Shown: positions 22,650-33,960 of the stretch, piece by piece
Numbering within the stretch: the stretch's first letter is position 1
How the letters are laid out: every line of letters starts with the position of its first letter
Position numbers and translations under genes: made by a program
Notes under the pieces: generated by a model
What the model saw: only the letters and a program-made list of their open reading frames with translations
Database searches by the model: none
Told to the model about the DNA's origin: nothing
From: Sipunculus nudus
Lineage: Eukaryota > Annelida > Sipuncula > Golfingiida > Sipunculidae
Reading direction: 5' to 3'
Length of the DNA: 64,000 nucleotides
NCBI GenBank assembly: GCA_026874595.1
Contig: CM049316.1
Span: forward strand, 63,781,176 to 63,845,175

Positions 22650-24967
22650 ATAAGTGAATTATGATTTTTTTAGGTAAGATTGCATTGTAAAAAGGTCTTC
22701 ATATTTGAACATGTGAGATCCTATAAACTAAAAGACACTGGGACATAACCGTTCAGACCAGATCACTTTTTGCACACCTTTCTCGCACACAGGTATATAT
22801 TTATATTGGTAAGTAGACCTCTTCATAAATATATCATACACAGGCATATTGATATTGGGATCATTCAGCCGTCACAGGCACACAACCGCCCGCCTTTCAA
22901 TACACATGACACCTCGGGTGGTACACTACATGAGTCTTGTCAGTAACTACTGTCATCGCTGGGTTTATCTACAGATTGTGTTTATTGTGCTTTAGATAAG
23001 ACCAATCACGCGTTGTTTATACTTTGGTATATAATTTATGATGTTTTCTTTTGATTGCCTGTGAACAAAGGGTTAACAAGCTTGTATTAGTATATGGCTT
23101 CGTTTTTCTTACAATCTGTGTAGGCATATATAAGCATTCATTCAAGGAGAAACGCATAAGTATGTTACTATAATAGACGTCGAGGTATTTACATTTCGAT
23201 GTGTCTGCTTTTTATATTAATTGGTCTATCCTGCACCAGACCGTCCCGTATACGACATTTCTTCGCGGAGGTTGCAAATTCGCGAAAAGTTATCGAGAAA
23301 ATAAAACGCTACTTAATCCTATCTGAACAGTCAAATATACACTGGCGTCAATGGTATCCCAAGTACGTTGCCCATGTCTGTCTAAAGCTGGCATTCCATA
23401 TGTGTATATACAGTGCGTATGTGTATGTGATACGTATGCAGTTAAGAATCGCACCCATTATATTCTCTCAGAGTTTTTTCCATATATACGTACGAGTGTT
23501 AACGTATGCGTAAGCAGCACGTTTCGGTCGCTCAGGGTAGCGATTGAAAACGCATAGCCATGGTAATTGACGGATAAATTCCAAACCCTACTTATTCAGC
23601 TCCATTCACTACGCTTCGGCCTTTTGAAATCAGTTCAGTAAAGTCAAAACAAAAGTACTTATGCAGCTAGAAAACGAACGACTGTGATTTCATTAATACG
23701 GATGCGTATGCGGTACGTTTGCAGCAAAAACTGAGCCTATAGTATATAGAGCATCATCATTTACTACGCTTCGGCTTTTTGAAATCAGTTCGGCAAAGTC
23801 AAAACAAAAGGCCTCACTCACACCTCCTGGGGGGTCTTCTGGGGCTGCCCTAAAACACGAAACGCGGAACAGGGGCTAAAATAAAAATTTAACAAATCGC
23901 ATATGTTGAAATACGTTTATTGCTATAAATTATGTCATGAAACATTCACCCATTTAAAAGTTATTACACTTTTTATATTTTTGATCCGTTCCGTTCCGTA
24001 AATTAAGCCGCCCCTGTTCCGCGTTCCGTGTTCCGTTCCGTTCCGTCTTTAAAAGCAGCCCCGGAAGACCCCCCAGGAGGTGTGAGTGAGGCCTGCTAGC
24101 TTTCTACGTACACTTGTGCGCTCCGTATGCAGAAAACTGGGGATACTGAGTTTGCGCGTTTACAATCGCCACAGTGACCGATCGAAACGTGCCGCAAACG
24201 CGTACGTACATATACGCATAAGTACATGACAAACGCAAAAAAGTGAAAATCAGGAACATTTAAACCCCCCCCCCCCCCCAAAAAAAAAAAAAAAAAAATC
24301 TAATGTTATCCACTATATTACAAGTGGAATTGATTCAAAACCATTGGCGTTTTTTATCAAACACTTAAAATCACTTTAAACTGCTCTCGATGAGGGTACA
24401 AGGTACACATGTACCGTTTTATATGTACCTTAGCACATTCAGTGTGTTTTTGTTTTATCACACAATGTGTCATTTTCTTTAGGGTTGAGTAGAATAGCCT
24501 ACATGTCTCAATTAAAAAAAAATGTATATAGGAATAGAAAATATGTGACGCAGATAATAAGGAACGGCACTCGCGCTTTAAAGATAAGGATTCTCCGAAC
24601 AATATCATTATTTGAGATCATACGATTCCCGGCCTTGGCTTTTTATGAAAGTAATCTTTATAAAACGATTTCAATTCTTTATCACATCCTATGCACAGAA
24701 TGTCTTCCTGACACATATTTACACTATCAGGTAATTAATTGTGATTGTGCTTACATTGACGGTAAAATATATACCGTTGTATGCAATAATAGTTCACCTT
24801 ACAGAGATCTGCCGATATTTCAGCAGATTTATAATCCCGTAGTTAACGTTAAAGGATGCATGGCTGATATGATCCGTTTCTGTGGTGAATTCAGTGATAA
24901 ACTAGATGAATGCAATGTCATAGGTGATCTCGAACCCCCTTCGACCCAGTTGCCACCTGGGAAATAA
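21279..24967 (+). CDS. Candidate spliced gene for a small cysteine-rich protein (three exons, 5' end unknown)
   Basis: The proposed exons are 21279-21338 (acceptor gcttacag, donor gtgagt), 21880-21915 (acceptor aaaaccag, donor gtaagt) and 24699-24967 (acceptor atgcacag, stop TAA). All junctions are phase 1 and the joined frame is open. The last exon encodes 88 residues with seven cysteines, including a CDC pair, VVC, GC, FC and EC, and ends in a Pro-rich tail, as in a secreted domain. The CxC-then-C spacing is loosely like a single von Willebrand C domain, but I do not recognise the family. No signal-peptide exon was found. The first exon is the weakest: a second frame through the same stretch is also open and reads LQLSGGLC, a loose echo of a protease serine loop. 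The last exon alone deserves about 0.5. Confidence 0.35.
21490..21536. repeat. (TA)n microsatellite
   Basis: TA run preceded by ATATAAATA units. Confidence 0.9.
22425..22647. repeat. Two (CT)n tracts and a poly(C) run
   Basis: (CT)n at 22425-22457, poly(C) at about 22567-22590, (CT)n at about 22591-22647. Confidence 0.92.
23590..23808. repeat. Direct duplication beside the 23.8-kb MITE
   Basis: ACTACGCTTCGGC...TTTTGAAATCAGTTC..AAAGTCAAAACAAAAG occurs near 23608 and again near 23763, about 155 bp apart. The second copy is interrupted by the MITE. Confidence 0.7.
23809..24094. mobile_element. MITE with long terminal inverted repeats, 286 bp
   Basis: AGGCCTCACTCACACCTCC at the left and its inverse at the right, extending about 60 bp into CGGAACAGGGGC / GCCCCTGTTCCG. 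The termini are palindromic (AGGCCT), so the exact borders and duplication are unclear. Confidence 0.82.
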
Positions 24968-25792
24968 GGGAAAGTTCAAATTTAATACCAGGTATAAATC
25001 TGTCCCGTGAGACTATTTTTTCTCAAAAAGGGTCAGTTTTGGTAAGATTCAAACACTAATCAGGAGAAAAAAAAGGAGGGGAGGAGGAGAAAAAAAATCC
25101 GTCAATGGCTCTGCGTTTCAGGATGGTTATGGTTATGAGCAAAACAAAATTCTGAACCTAAAATATTGATATTGAAATAAACCAATCAGACCCATGTTAG
25201 ACTCTCTTTCCTACTGGGGGAAAACCTTCAATTTTATTGGTGTGCCCAGTAATCGATTTTATCGATGATCGGTCGTTTTCTTTTATGATCGATTAACTTG
25301 GTGATGTTTTAACATAATCGATCATAAACCATTACCTTGCCTTTACAGCGTGATGTAGACGTCAGATCTAATTTACTCATTCTATATTTTAGGTATAATA
25401 CTATACAGCATATTTCACCTTAATATAAAAGGTACATAAAATAATCGATTAATAATCGATCATCGGTCTTTTTTATCTTTCAGTCGTCGAATATGATTTA
25501 AAAAAAAATTTTACCACTATTAGATATAGCATGTTTATGGCCTTAGCGTTCATTCTGTATTGATTAAACCCTCCGTGATCAATTCTGCCCGCAGACAAGA
25601 TTACAGTTCATATAACCCCGTGGGCAGACAGGTAATAGTATATTCCCTAGACAGCTATGCACTAAAGATCTTCCGAACACAGTATTAAACCTTCAGTTAA
25701 TTACATGATCAAACAAGTGATATTGATGTTTTTATTGTCCAGTTCAATGATGTGGTCATGTTATGATTTCGTTTTTTTTTTTCGCATTTCAG

Positions 25793-25873
25793 GTTCTGGT
25801 AGGATTCGAACCAAACCCCTAACATCTTGAGTCCGCTGCTTTAAACTGTAGCCTACATCTTCTACGTCACAGG
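25793..25873 (+). other. 5' UTR part of the RING-finger exon
   Basis: A strong acceptor (long T tract, then gcatttcag at 25792) lies 81 nt before the start codon, so an untranslated first exon probably lies upstream. On the minus strand this stretch has a tRNA-like T-arm string (GGTTCGAATCC), but no complete cloverleaf. Confidence 0.45.
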
Positions 25874-26271
25874 ATGGGTTATGACGTAGAGCGTTTTGTC
25901 CAGCCCGTCAATGACGGTCTTCTATGCTGTATATGTCGTGACGTCTTGGAAGACCCCCTGCAGGCCCCCTGTGAGCATGCGTACTGCTCCGCCTGTATCC
26001 GAGCTTGGCTCGTTAACGAGACAACCTGTCCGGAATGTCGACATCTCTTGTACTCAGGTACTGTTTAATTAGCAGCCATTCAGTGATTATTCATACACAA
26101 TATGTTCTTCTTTTATAAAGTTTCTATTTTTAAAATATATTTTTTTAATCCTGATCTTTCTGCTAAATTTCATTAATTTTAGTTTGAATAGAAAATGATG
26201 AATATGCTACACACATAAGCTCGCTCTGTCCGGCTCTCTGTGTGTCTGTGTGTCCGTCTGTCTGTCTGTTC

Positions 26272-26338
<67 letters not shown>

Positions 26339-27250
26339 GCAAACAGTATCACGTAGCCGATAATTACATTATACATGGATAAGATACACGGATAAGATCT
26401 ATTTATATGAAAAAGCAACACAATAGATAACTAATTTTTTCCGAAACTAGGCCTTATGCAAAAGGCATTTTAACACACTTTTATCGGTGTCTATCTCAAA
26501 TAGGGTTGTTATTCTGTAAATTCGATAACACACACCAGTCCTTTTCCTGTCAAACATGTGATATTTCACAGATCGTTTCCATTTGTCTTTTTCATTGTTC
26601 CAGCGGAACTCCGATCTCTCTTCCGGTACATGAAGAATGATTTGGCGAACCTGCAGATCAGGTGCATCAACACCGGAGCAGGGTGCCATCTGGTGGGATC
26701 CTTAGAAACTATTGACTCCCACGAGAGCGAGTGCGAATTCCACAGCATTCAATGCCCCAGCGCAGGGTGCGGTCAAATGTTAGAAAGGCGGAAACTAGAG
26801 GACCATTTGCGCGAATGTGAGTTCAGTAAACGCACTTGTCCCAAAGGGTGCGGCCTACCGATATTAAGCGAAGATGATACTGAGCACAATTGTGTGGCTG
26901 AACTGCGCATGACACTTGAGCTGCTAAGATCGGAAATGATTTGCAAAGTGGAGGACGTACGCAAGGACGCTGATGTCCGGTTAGAATCCCAAAAACGTTA
27001 CATGTTGAGGAGAGAAACGGCACTTGTGACGCAGCTACAGGAAGTGAGGGGAGAGGTCAAGGTCATGACAGAAAAACTAGAGGAAGTGACGCAAGAGCTC
27101 CAAAGAAAACAACAAGAGATGACGTCCATCCGCGAGGAAAAAGCTAAGATTGTTGACTCTGTTAAAAGACTGCAGGATGATCTTGCGGAGGGAAATATCA
27201 AGAGAATTTGTAAGCATTGTTCCAGACAAGAAAGAATCAAACTACTCTGA
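25874..27250 (+). CDS. RING / TRAF-type zinc finger / coiled-coil protein, RNF41(NRDP1)/RNF151-like E3 ligase, 276 aa
   Basis: Exons are 25874-26057 and 26604-27250, joined in phase 1 at a gtactg donor and gttccag acceptor. The N-terminus MGYDVERF matches the start of RNF41/RNF151 proteins. The RING is a complete C3HC4: C18, C21, C33, H35, C38, C41, C52, C55. Three TRAF-type fingers follow: C82-C89-H101-C105, C112-C117-H129-C133 and C140-C144-H156-C158. Residues about 160-255 are charged and heptad-rich, a likely coiled coil. Known family members transfer ubiquitin and act in receptor or signalling turnover in the cytoplasm. The C-terminal substrate/USP8-binding domain of NRDP1 is absent and replaced by the coiled coil, so RNF151-like or a mollusc-specific TRAF-like protein fits better than NRDP1 itself. 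The tail has a short CKHC motif. Confidence 0.9.
26262..26336. repeat. (TGTC)n-(TC)n microsatellite in the RING-gene intron
   Basis: A run of TCTG units passes directly into about 15 TC units. It lies in the 546-bp intron between the two coding exons. Confidence 0.9.
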
Positions 27251-27536
27251 TTCTGGAATGGGTTTAAGTCACGTGGTTATAGGAAAACCTTTCATATATA
27301 ACACTAGATACGTGCTCAGAGTGCGCAGACCTCCGCAAAGGCAGCTCTTTAGGCTACCATTGCAGTGCGTATCAGAAATACAACATCTTTTCCGTATTAA
27401 AAAGGCTCCATTGCTGTACGTTGATTAACTGACACCTTTTATGGAAACGGCACGAACACGCGGAGTTACGTTATTGATTGTCCTCTGTGACGTCACGACT
27501 TTTGATTCAAAGACTGTGATATATCGTCAAATGCTA

Positions 27537-27542
27537 AATAAA
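27537..27542 (+). promoter_or_regulatory. Poly(A) signal AATAAA
   Basis: A canonical hexamer lies about 290 nt after the RING-gene stop codon, with T-rich/GT sequence downstream. Use is inferred from position. Confidence 0.45.
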
Positions 27543-27599
27543 TGTGCCATAAAACCCCATGCAACACTAGAGTTCATTCCTAACTAATTTACGCATGTA

Positions 27600-30500
27600 C
27601 AACCCCCCAAAATACAATCAATTGTTCGTCATATCATTCCCGAGCTATACTGAAAATTTCTTCAAACTCCGTCAAGAAAATTTTGAGTAATCTTTCTAAC
27701 AGACACACAGACAACATACGCTGCCAAAAACATATTCCCCGCCGCACACTGCGCAGACTCGGACTCTCAAGAGTACGACACCGCTGTCTGGGGATTGTTG
27801 GAGTCAAAATCTGACTCCAATAATGCACCGCGCGGCTTCAACATGTACACTGACAGCGGAAATACACAAGTGGTGAAAAGGAGCCAATGTAGTCCGTTAA
27901 AATGCTTTGAATTTTGTGTAAAGTAGTTCTATGTCATGTAAAACGAATTTTTTTTGCGACTCGTTTGCCTTATTTATGCTGAAATACCGTGGTTGGCGTC
28001 TTGTCGGCACTGCTGGACAGTATATTCCTCCATGGTACACTTTCAGTGTCTATGGCTGCGTTTTGTGTTCGTTAGACAATAGTGACGTCACAAAGACGTC
28101 ACAATGTTCGGTCGCGCGTCACCTTCAATTGACTGACGTCATAAGTTTGACTGGCTTTTTTATTATCAGTTCTCAGACAAGGAATAATTCGTAAACGCCG
28201 TGATCTGTTTTGTCATATTTTAGATTGTCTCATACAAAATCAAAACAAGGTAAGGCATTACTTTTTACGCAGGTAGTCGGCGGAATAGCTCCTGCAACCT
28301 TTGGTCAAAAAGGTTTACACTGCTTTACACGTATGAAAAATTATCCCAGAAAATCATGTTGACACGGGTACTGGGACGTACTATATAGGTGCACAATAAT
28401 GTCAATATATATGGGGCTGAACTTTGGGAAGTTAAGGGAACCCACAATTTTAGCTCAGCTGACGTCTGACTATTAGTTGATAAGTAACCCGGTATATTTG
28501 TGCTGTAGTTATGGTTAATCGTCCGTCCGTCCGTTAATTTCGTGTTAAGAGAATTTGGTACCAGGCTACACTTGTCAAGTAGTTCGGTCCTTCCCACAGT
28601 GCCCAGACAGAAGAGATTCATTTTGAGTAGAAACGACCTCTGGCGGGGAGGGTGCCCCCGCCGCTTGGCTTAGCGGAGGGTATCAATATAATTAGCGGTG
28701 CATGACGACACTCAACCCGTTATGACGTGACTTCTCCATGGCCATGCCTCGGATATCCAAGTTTAGTGATGAAGTGATGCTAAGTATGCCCTCAAATATT
28801 CATTTCCAAAATAAATCCTTAGCAAATTGACATCCTTTTACAAAGGGACTATTGCAACGACATAGGCCTATCTTTTATAAACTACTGCAGTGTATCCAAA
28901 AACCCTTATGTTCGAATTCGACCCAAGGAAAGCCCGTCCCGAACGAAGTCGCGAGGACATACCGCAACGTAAAGATGGGTACTGTCCTAGAATCCAGAAA
29001 GCCTGAAGTCTTGGATTTTTCTGCAATTTCAAAATTAATTTGATTTGAACATCTTTGAACAGCGTGGGTACGAAAAATCCCCTTTGTCTCCGTTATAAAT
29101 AAATAAGAGTTAATAATAAATAAACTGAAAATCCGTCTCAATGGTAACGTGACATTTCCTGTACCTAGTACAAGTTGACCGTCATCCAGTGTCCCGTGCG
29201 AGCCATTTCTTGTATTCATGCTGTCAGTTCAGAAAGTCAATGAACATGCAAAGGAATTTACCGATATGCTGAGCACATGGTAGATGTTGTCAGAAAGTAT
29301 ACTAAAAAAACTACGATTGGTCTGGTTTATGTCATGTGACAGCGAACTTATAGGCCATGAGGCAAGGAAAAGAATGACGAAATATTCGCATCGTCACAGA
29401 GGCTTACAATACGGTCATCGATGCAAGATTTAAAGGCACTCTGACGCTAGTACGCTGATCGTAGACTCTGCACTGTCAAAAGGCCGAAATCGCGCTAGTA
29501 ATGAGAGGTACAGTAGTCGCTAGTCTATTTTTCGTACGGCCAGTGACTGGCACTATAAATAAAATCCCTGCATTATTCTGGTCGCTACTGTTTATGCTGT
29601 ATTCAATCACTAATACTAGTTAATAGTCATTCCAAACGAAACTGTCTGCATTTCTTAGTATAAAAGACCTTAAAGGGGCTTATTCCGGTATCAGGCGTCT
29701 ACGAAAAGAAGCCTGCGAGTCATGATACAAGTCAAAATACAACATAAATTCCAAGGGTCGGATCAATATATTTGCTGTGTGGTAGTATTTGATATCAGAG
29801 GCTTATATAGTCGTTTTTTATTTGCTAAATAATAAAGAAAAAATGTTGTTATACAAAATAATACGGCGGTAACTCAGGATGCGAGAACTAAAGTTTGAAT
29901 ATGTTTCGGCTACTAGTTTCCGTTGTCATGACGGGCGGAGAGACACACTTTCCGAGGAAAAACAGCCTCGTTATCAAAAGCTGCTGCAGGAATACACGTA
30001 AGTAAACCGTGAATGTAATATTTATTATTTTTCCCAAGAAAATAACGTCACGCTTTGTCCAACCTGGAAAAAGTACTGTTAGAAATGGCGTGCATATCTA
30101 CTTATACTAGAATTAATGCGAACCTTATAGCTTGTACTGCCACCTCAACGTCTTCAGTTAATTTAACATCAACGTTAGGTGGCAGGCTGCCGCTAGTGTG
30201 GACAGGACCAATACAGGAGGCATTGACGTTTCTTGAAGGTACACACATATACCTAGCTGGTCACTGACTGAGAATTAAACACAGTTAGTTAAGAAAATCT
30301 TGAATCATTAGAATAACTAGGCCATACAAATAATTACTGTTCTACGGATTCGCCGCTCAAATTTTTTAGTAGGATTTTTTTTTAAATGAAGACCAGATTC
30401 TTGGTAATATTGTTTGGCACAATTCCATATAGGAATTTGTAAAGGTATGGAAAATTTACTGAATTTTGTGTTGATTCTTTACCTTATTTCAAGCACTGAA

Positions 30501-31090
30501 GCAATTTATTGCATTTCTAGGCAAGCTTACAAATTATCAAGTATTTTATGTCGACCAGTAAACAAAAAGGGGGAATATTGCCTGCCCGCACCATAAATTT
30601 TGCTCCCAGTGTCCGTAGACCAATAATTTATCCTGTGTGGCCTTAAAAAGATATTCTGCAAAATGTGGATGCAGACTGTTTCATGATGATTTATTGGGGA
30701 ACCCTAAGATTCCTAGTTCCATTATGTCCACCAGGGCGGCAGCACCTGCAAGCCGGGGCCTCGTCACTTCCACTTAAACCACCAACAGCGCCAACTATCA
30801 ACAAGCAAGACTGCATGCCAAACTGTACGTTACCCATCTGTTCTTGAAAGTAAAAGATAGTGGATAAACATTCACTATTGTACAAATCCTGTGAATGACC
30901 GGACCCTTCATACGTTCATTCCTCCCGGATATTGGTAAAAAATTGATAAAATTTCTTCTTGGGTAGACTTCCGATATGCATAATGCATTATTTATTTTAA
31001 TAAACACATGTAGGTAGCAACAATGAAGTTTTATCAATTTGATGTAACCTCATTGGTGGCAGCATAGTATGAAATATGATTTTAGTTACT
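27600..31090. other. Intergenic, no supported gene
   Basis: Scattered short frames on both strands lack domains and compatible splice partners. An ATG frame at 29901 ends in a good donor (ACACgtaagt, about 29998), but I could not find a phase-compatible next exon. Confidence 0.4.
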
Positions 31091-31092
31091 CT

Positions 31093-32355
31093 GTACGCTC
31101 CCGAGGCAGCGGAAATCTTGCGCTTCTAAAGAAGCAACCGATTTTCACGCTGCCAGCTTTGACCGTTTATGATATATTTAGACACCAGATGGCGGTTCGT
31201 TTTCCATTGAAATAAACGTGCGTATGATGTGACAAGCAGCCAATCAGATGCCAATAAACAAACACTCGACTAGACTGGTACCCCGCTCTATTATGGCACC
31301 GCTGCTCTAGGCCAATCATAGAGACGGGCGTACAACGCCATCTTCAGGACTCCCGGCAGACTGGTTCCAACTCAAGTCTGAATCATCTATGATAAAAATA
31401 AGCATTTCGTTTGCTCAGAGAAGTTGTTAAAAGTTGGCTGTACATTCCTTGTGACATTTATGATTAGATTAATAGATATTGATAATAAACCAATGCCACG
31501 TACAGTGGAATATCAAGTATTCAGTATATCGTATGATTCGTATCATCTATACATCCATCAGTCAATTTTTGTGCAAAAACTAATTTTTCAATATTTGGAA
31601 ACTTTAAATAACTAAAGAAAGTAATTTTATAAGTAATCTTCACGGATAACCAGCAAGGATCGCGAGAACGTCCATGACATCGGTGTGAGCGTACAGACTG
31701 GAGTTGGAACCAGTCTACAGGTAGGTCAGGAGTTGCAACTGGGAGTACTGAAGATGGCGTTGTACGCCTGTCTCTATGCTTGGCTTGAGGGCCTTAATAG
31801 AGCAGGGTACCAGTCTAACACTCGACAGGCATCCTGGCTCCGCCCATTGCTGCGCTTCAAGCGCCGCTTATTAATTGAGTTTCCGGTCGAATTTAAATTG
31901 CTCCCTCTGCATTCTCGCATCATGGAGCGATCCGATTATGACATTATGACTGTGTTAGTGTAGCCATGTATCTGTTGTCTGCAGAACTGAAACCAGCAAG
32001 CGAGGTGTGCACGCAGCCTTTGTTGTTACGTTTCGTTTGAATTCCAGCTCACCGGCCGAGCATCCTATGTGCCCAAGGCCCTAAGCAAACCACGTCTGGG
32101 GCAATTCTCTCTGAGCCTGTGGCCTGTTCAGACGGTTACGCTGGGGCATGAGCTGTCACTCAAAAAGAAACCAATATGATTGGCTCTGTGTATTCCTCGC
32201 TTGGCTTTGTCTTCCACCACAAAGTCTCATCTAATTGGACAAAAATACAGTGCTCCCCTCTGGTGTTGCAATTCAGGATACGAGGTCATAACAAACAGCG
32301 CCTTACGATATAGGTAGTAGCCCTATAGGTAAAAGCGCTGTGTAAAGAGCGTAGT
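31093..32355 (+). repeat. Dispersed repeat, copy 1 (interrupted by the 547-bp element)
   Basis: Matches the reverse complement of 40010-40496 along its length: CGAGGCAGCG...ATCTTGCGCTTC near 31100, ACTCGACAGGCATC near 31820, TGAGCTGTCACTCAAAA near 32150, ACAGTGCTCCCCTCT near 32250 and AAAGCGCTGTGTAAAGAGCG near 32332. Copy 1 also has about 230 bp (31850-32080) absent from copy 2. Confidence 0.85.
31271..31817. mobile_element. 547-bp inverted-repeat DNA element with 9-bp target duplication
   Basis: The ends TAGACTGGTACC...GGTACCAGTCTA are the tips of arms of about 110 bp (31271-31375 and 31706-31817). It is flanked by ACACTCGAC at 31262-31270 and 31818-31826. A 9-bp duplication with long arms suggests a MULE-like non-autonomous element; Merlin-like is another option. 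It lies inside the dispersed repeat at 31093-32355. Confidence 0.88.
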
Positions 32356-32492
32356 AACTCTGCGGACCACAAGATAGTGCTCAGTATATAAAGCCAATAC
32401 TGTTGTTGTCTTTTTATTGGCGAGGGTTTTAATATCGGGATAATAATGACTTGCAGGCGTGGGAGGGTAAGTTGGGACAACATTTTTAATTA

Positions 32493-32529
<37 letters not shown>

Positions 32530-32850
32530 ATTATATATATTCATATTTATATATATATATATACCTTTTATTCCCTGTGTAACAAATTTATATATTACAA
32601 TTAAGTAACCAGTATATGTTAATGGTAAACCAGTTTGATCTATATTATATAATAGTAAACTCAGTAGTGGAACCAAAGTATATGATTCTAATTATAAATC
32701 TATTTCATATCTTATACATGTATACAAGTAATGTTCTCTGAATTTCAAGCGGGGTTGATTACAGTGATCACCCCAAGCCCTTCCTACAAAGTGGGAGGGG
32801 GATAGATACCCACATCGACCCCCCCCCCCCCCCCAATTGACGTCGCTGCT
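32530..32850 (+). repeat. Microsatellite-linked dispersed family B, copy
   Basis: (AC)n(AT)n at about 32490-32530, then TATATACCTTTTATTCCCTGTGT, a variable A+T middle, a GGGGGATAGATACCC and poly(C) block and TTGACGTC. Relatives at 36620, 37045, 47040 and 54944. Confidence 0.65.
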
Positions 32851-32981
32851 CAAGAAGCGTTAATATCTGAAATCCAGTCGCTTTGTCTTTTTGCATGCTT
32901 ACTCCTTTTAACAAGAGTCTATGCACAGCCGTTTCGATGATTTAGTCATTTTGTTCTTTGGTTCTTATTGCTTATTTCCAG

Positions 32982-33197
32982 TTCCCGTTCGGCTCTCAGG
33001 AACTAAGTACAGTTATCGCAGAGTACTTTTGCAGGATAACCTCTAATAGCAAAACATCTACGCAAAGCCTAAATGCATTCCGTAGTCAAGCAATCTGCAG
33101 CCATATTTTAATGGACGCCTCTGGTATTCAGTCTAACTTTCGCATAATATTATTATACGGCCGGAAAAAGTCACACCAAGGAGTTAACAGACTATAA
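32982..33197 (+). CDS. Weak candidate exon, unknown protein
   Basis: A frame beginning after ttatttccag runs 71 codons to TAA (FPFGSQELSTVIAEYF at the start). The composition is balanced and the acceptor plausible, but there is no recognisable domain or partner exon. It may be chance. Confidence 0.15.
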   Translation, partial: FPFGSQELSTVIAEYFCRITSNSKTSTQSLNAFRSQAICSHILMDASGIQSNFRIILLYGRKKSHQGVNRL

Positions 33198-33349
33198 ACT
33201 CCTTGGTCACACGGTGTACAGCAGAACGGCGGTGTGTAGGGATCCAGTCTATACAATAGTAAGCTATAATTTGAGCTTCTTACTTCCTTTCAATTTTTCT
33301 ACAGGTTGCACGGCTAAATTTGATGGGCTGTATTTGTTTAGGGCTGTAT

Positions 33350-33960
33350 CAGTCAATGATGTTTGACTCGAGTCTACTTTTTTATGGACTTGGACTCGGA
33401 CTTGTATTTGGGCTCATTAATAAGGACTAGAGATATCAGGCTGAGTTCATCTCATGTCCAATAGAAAAAAAACTGTCACATACGCTAAAGACGTATATAC
33501 GTATGAGAAATGCTAACAAAACTATTCAGTCTAGCTTGCCTATGATATATGCGGCACAAAATAGTAATACGATGTATAGCTGAAGGGCGGTGTTTATGGT
33601 TCCAACCTATCCAATGGTAAGTCAGCTATAAATTGAGTTTCGAACTTCCGTTCTATTTTTCTACAGGTTGCATAAGTAAATTGGCTTACAAAATATTGCA
33701 AAATATAACACTCTATCAGTAACTGAATGTAATTAACGGTTATAGTAATATCATGTGTAAACTTACTGAAAATGTAGGTGATATCTGAAATTTTCTTTCT
33801 AATTGTTTTTAAAGCTATTTGTTATGGACTTGGACTTGGGTTCCAAATGACTCGGACTCGAAGTAGGTGCACTTGAACTCGAACCTCAAAGAGACAAAGA
33901 ATCGGACTTGGACTTGGACTCGAGTGCGCTGGACTCGGACTTGCACCCTGACTCGGATGG
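33350..33960. repeat. GGACTTGGACTCG hexamer repeats and a duplicated flank
   Basis: Runs of TTGGACTCGGACTTG near 33385-33410 and 33825-33955. TTTTTCTACAGGTTGCA with upstream AGCTATAA.TTGAG occurs near 33290 and 33655. Repeats of this type occur in many animal DNA elements; no termini found. Confidence 0.55.

Noticed and set aside
24467-24698. Upstream part of the long frame ending at 24967
   Set aside because: Only the part after the acceptor at 24698 has the cysteine-rich coding look; the upstream stretch is A+T-rich and starts at a chance ATG.
25240-25480. Clustered ATCGAT strings as a possible regulatory module
   Set aside because: A+T-rich spacing is irregular and there is no second copy; not distinguishable from chance.
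28875-29219. Minus-strand 114-codon frame
   Set aside because: Composition not convincingly coding and no domain. A possible donor (TACTAGgtacag) is inside the frame, but no partner exon was found.
29901-30847. Possible small gene (ATG 29901 with donor near 29998, then segments near 30179 and 30736)
   Set aside because: Phases of the segments do not agree and no family is recognisable.
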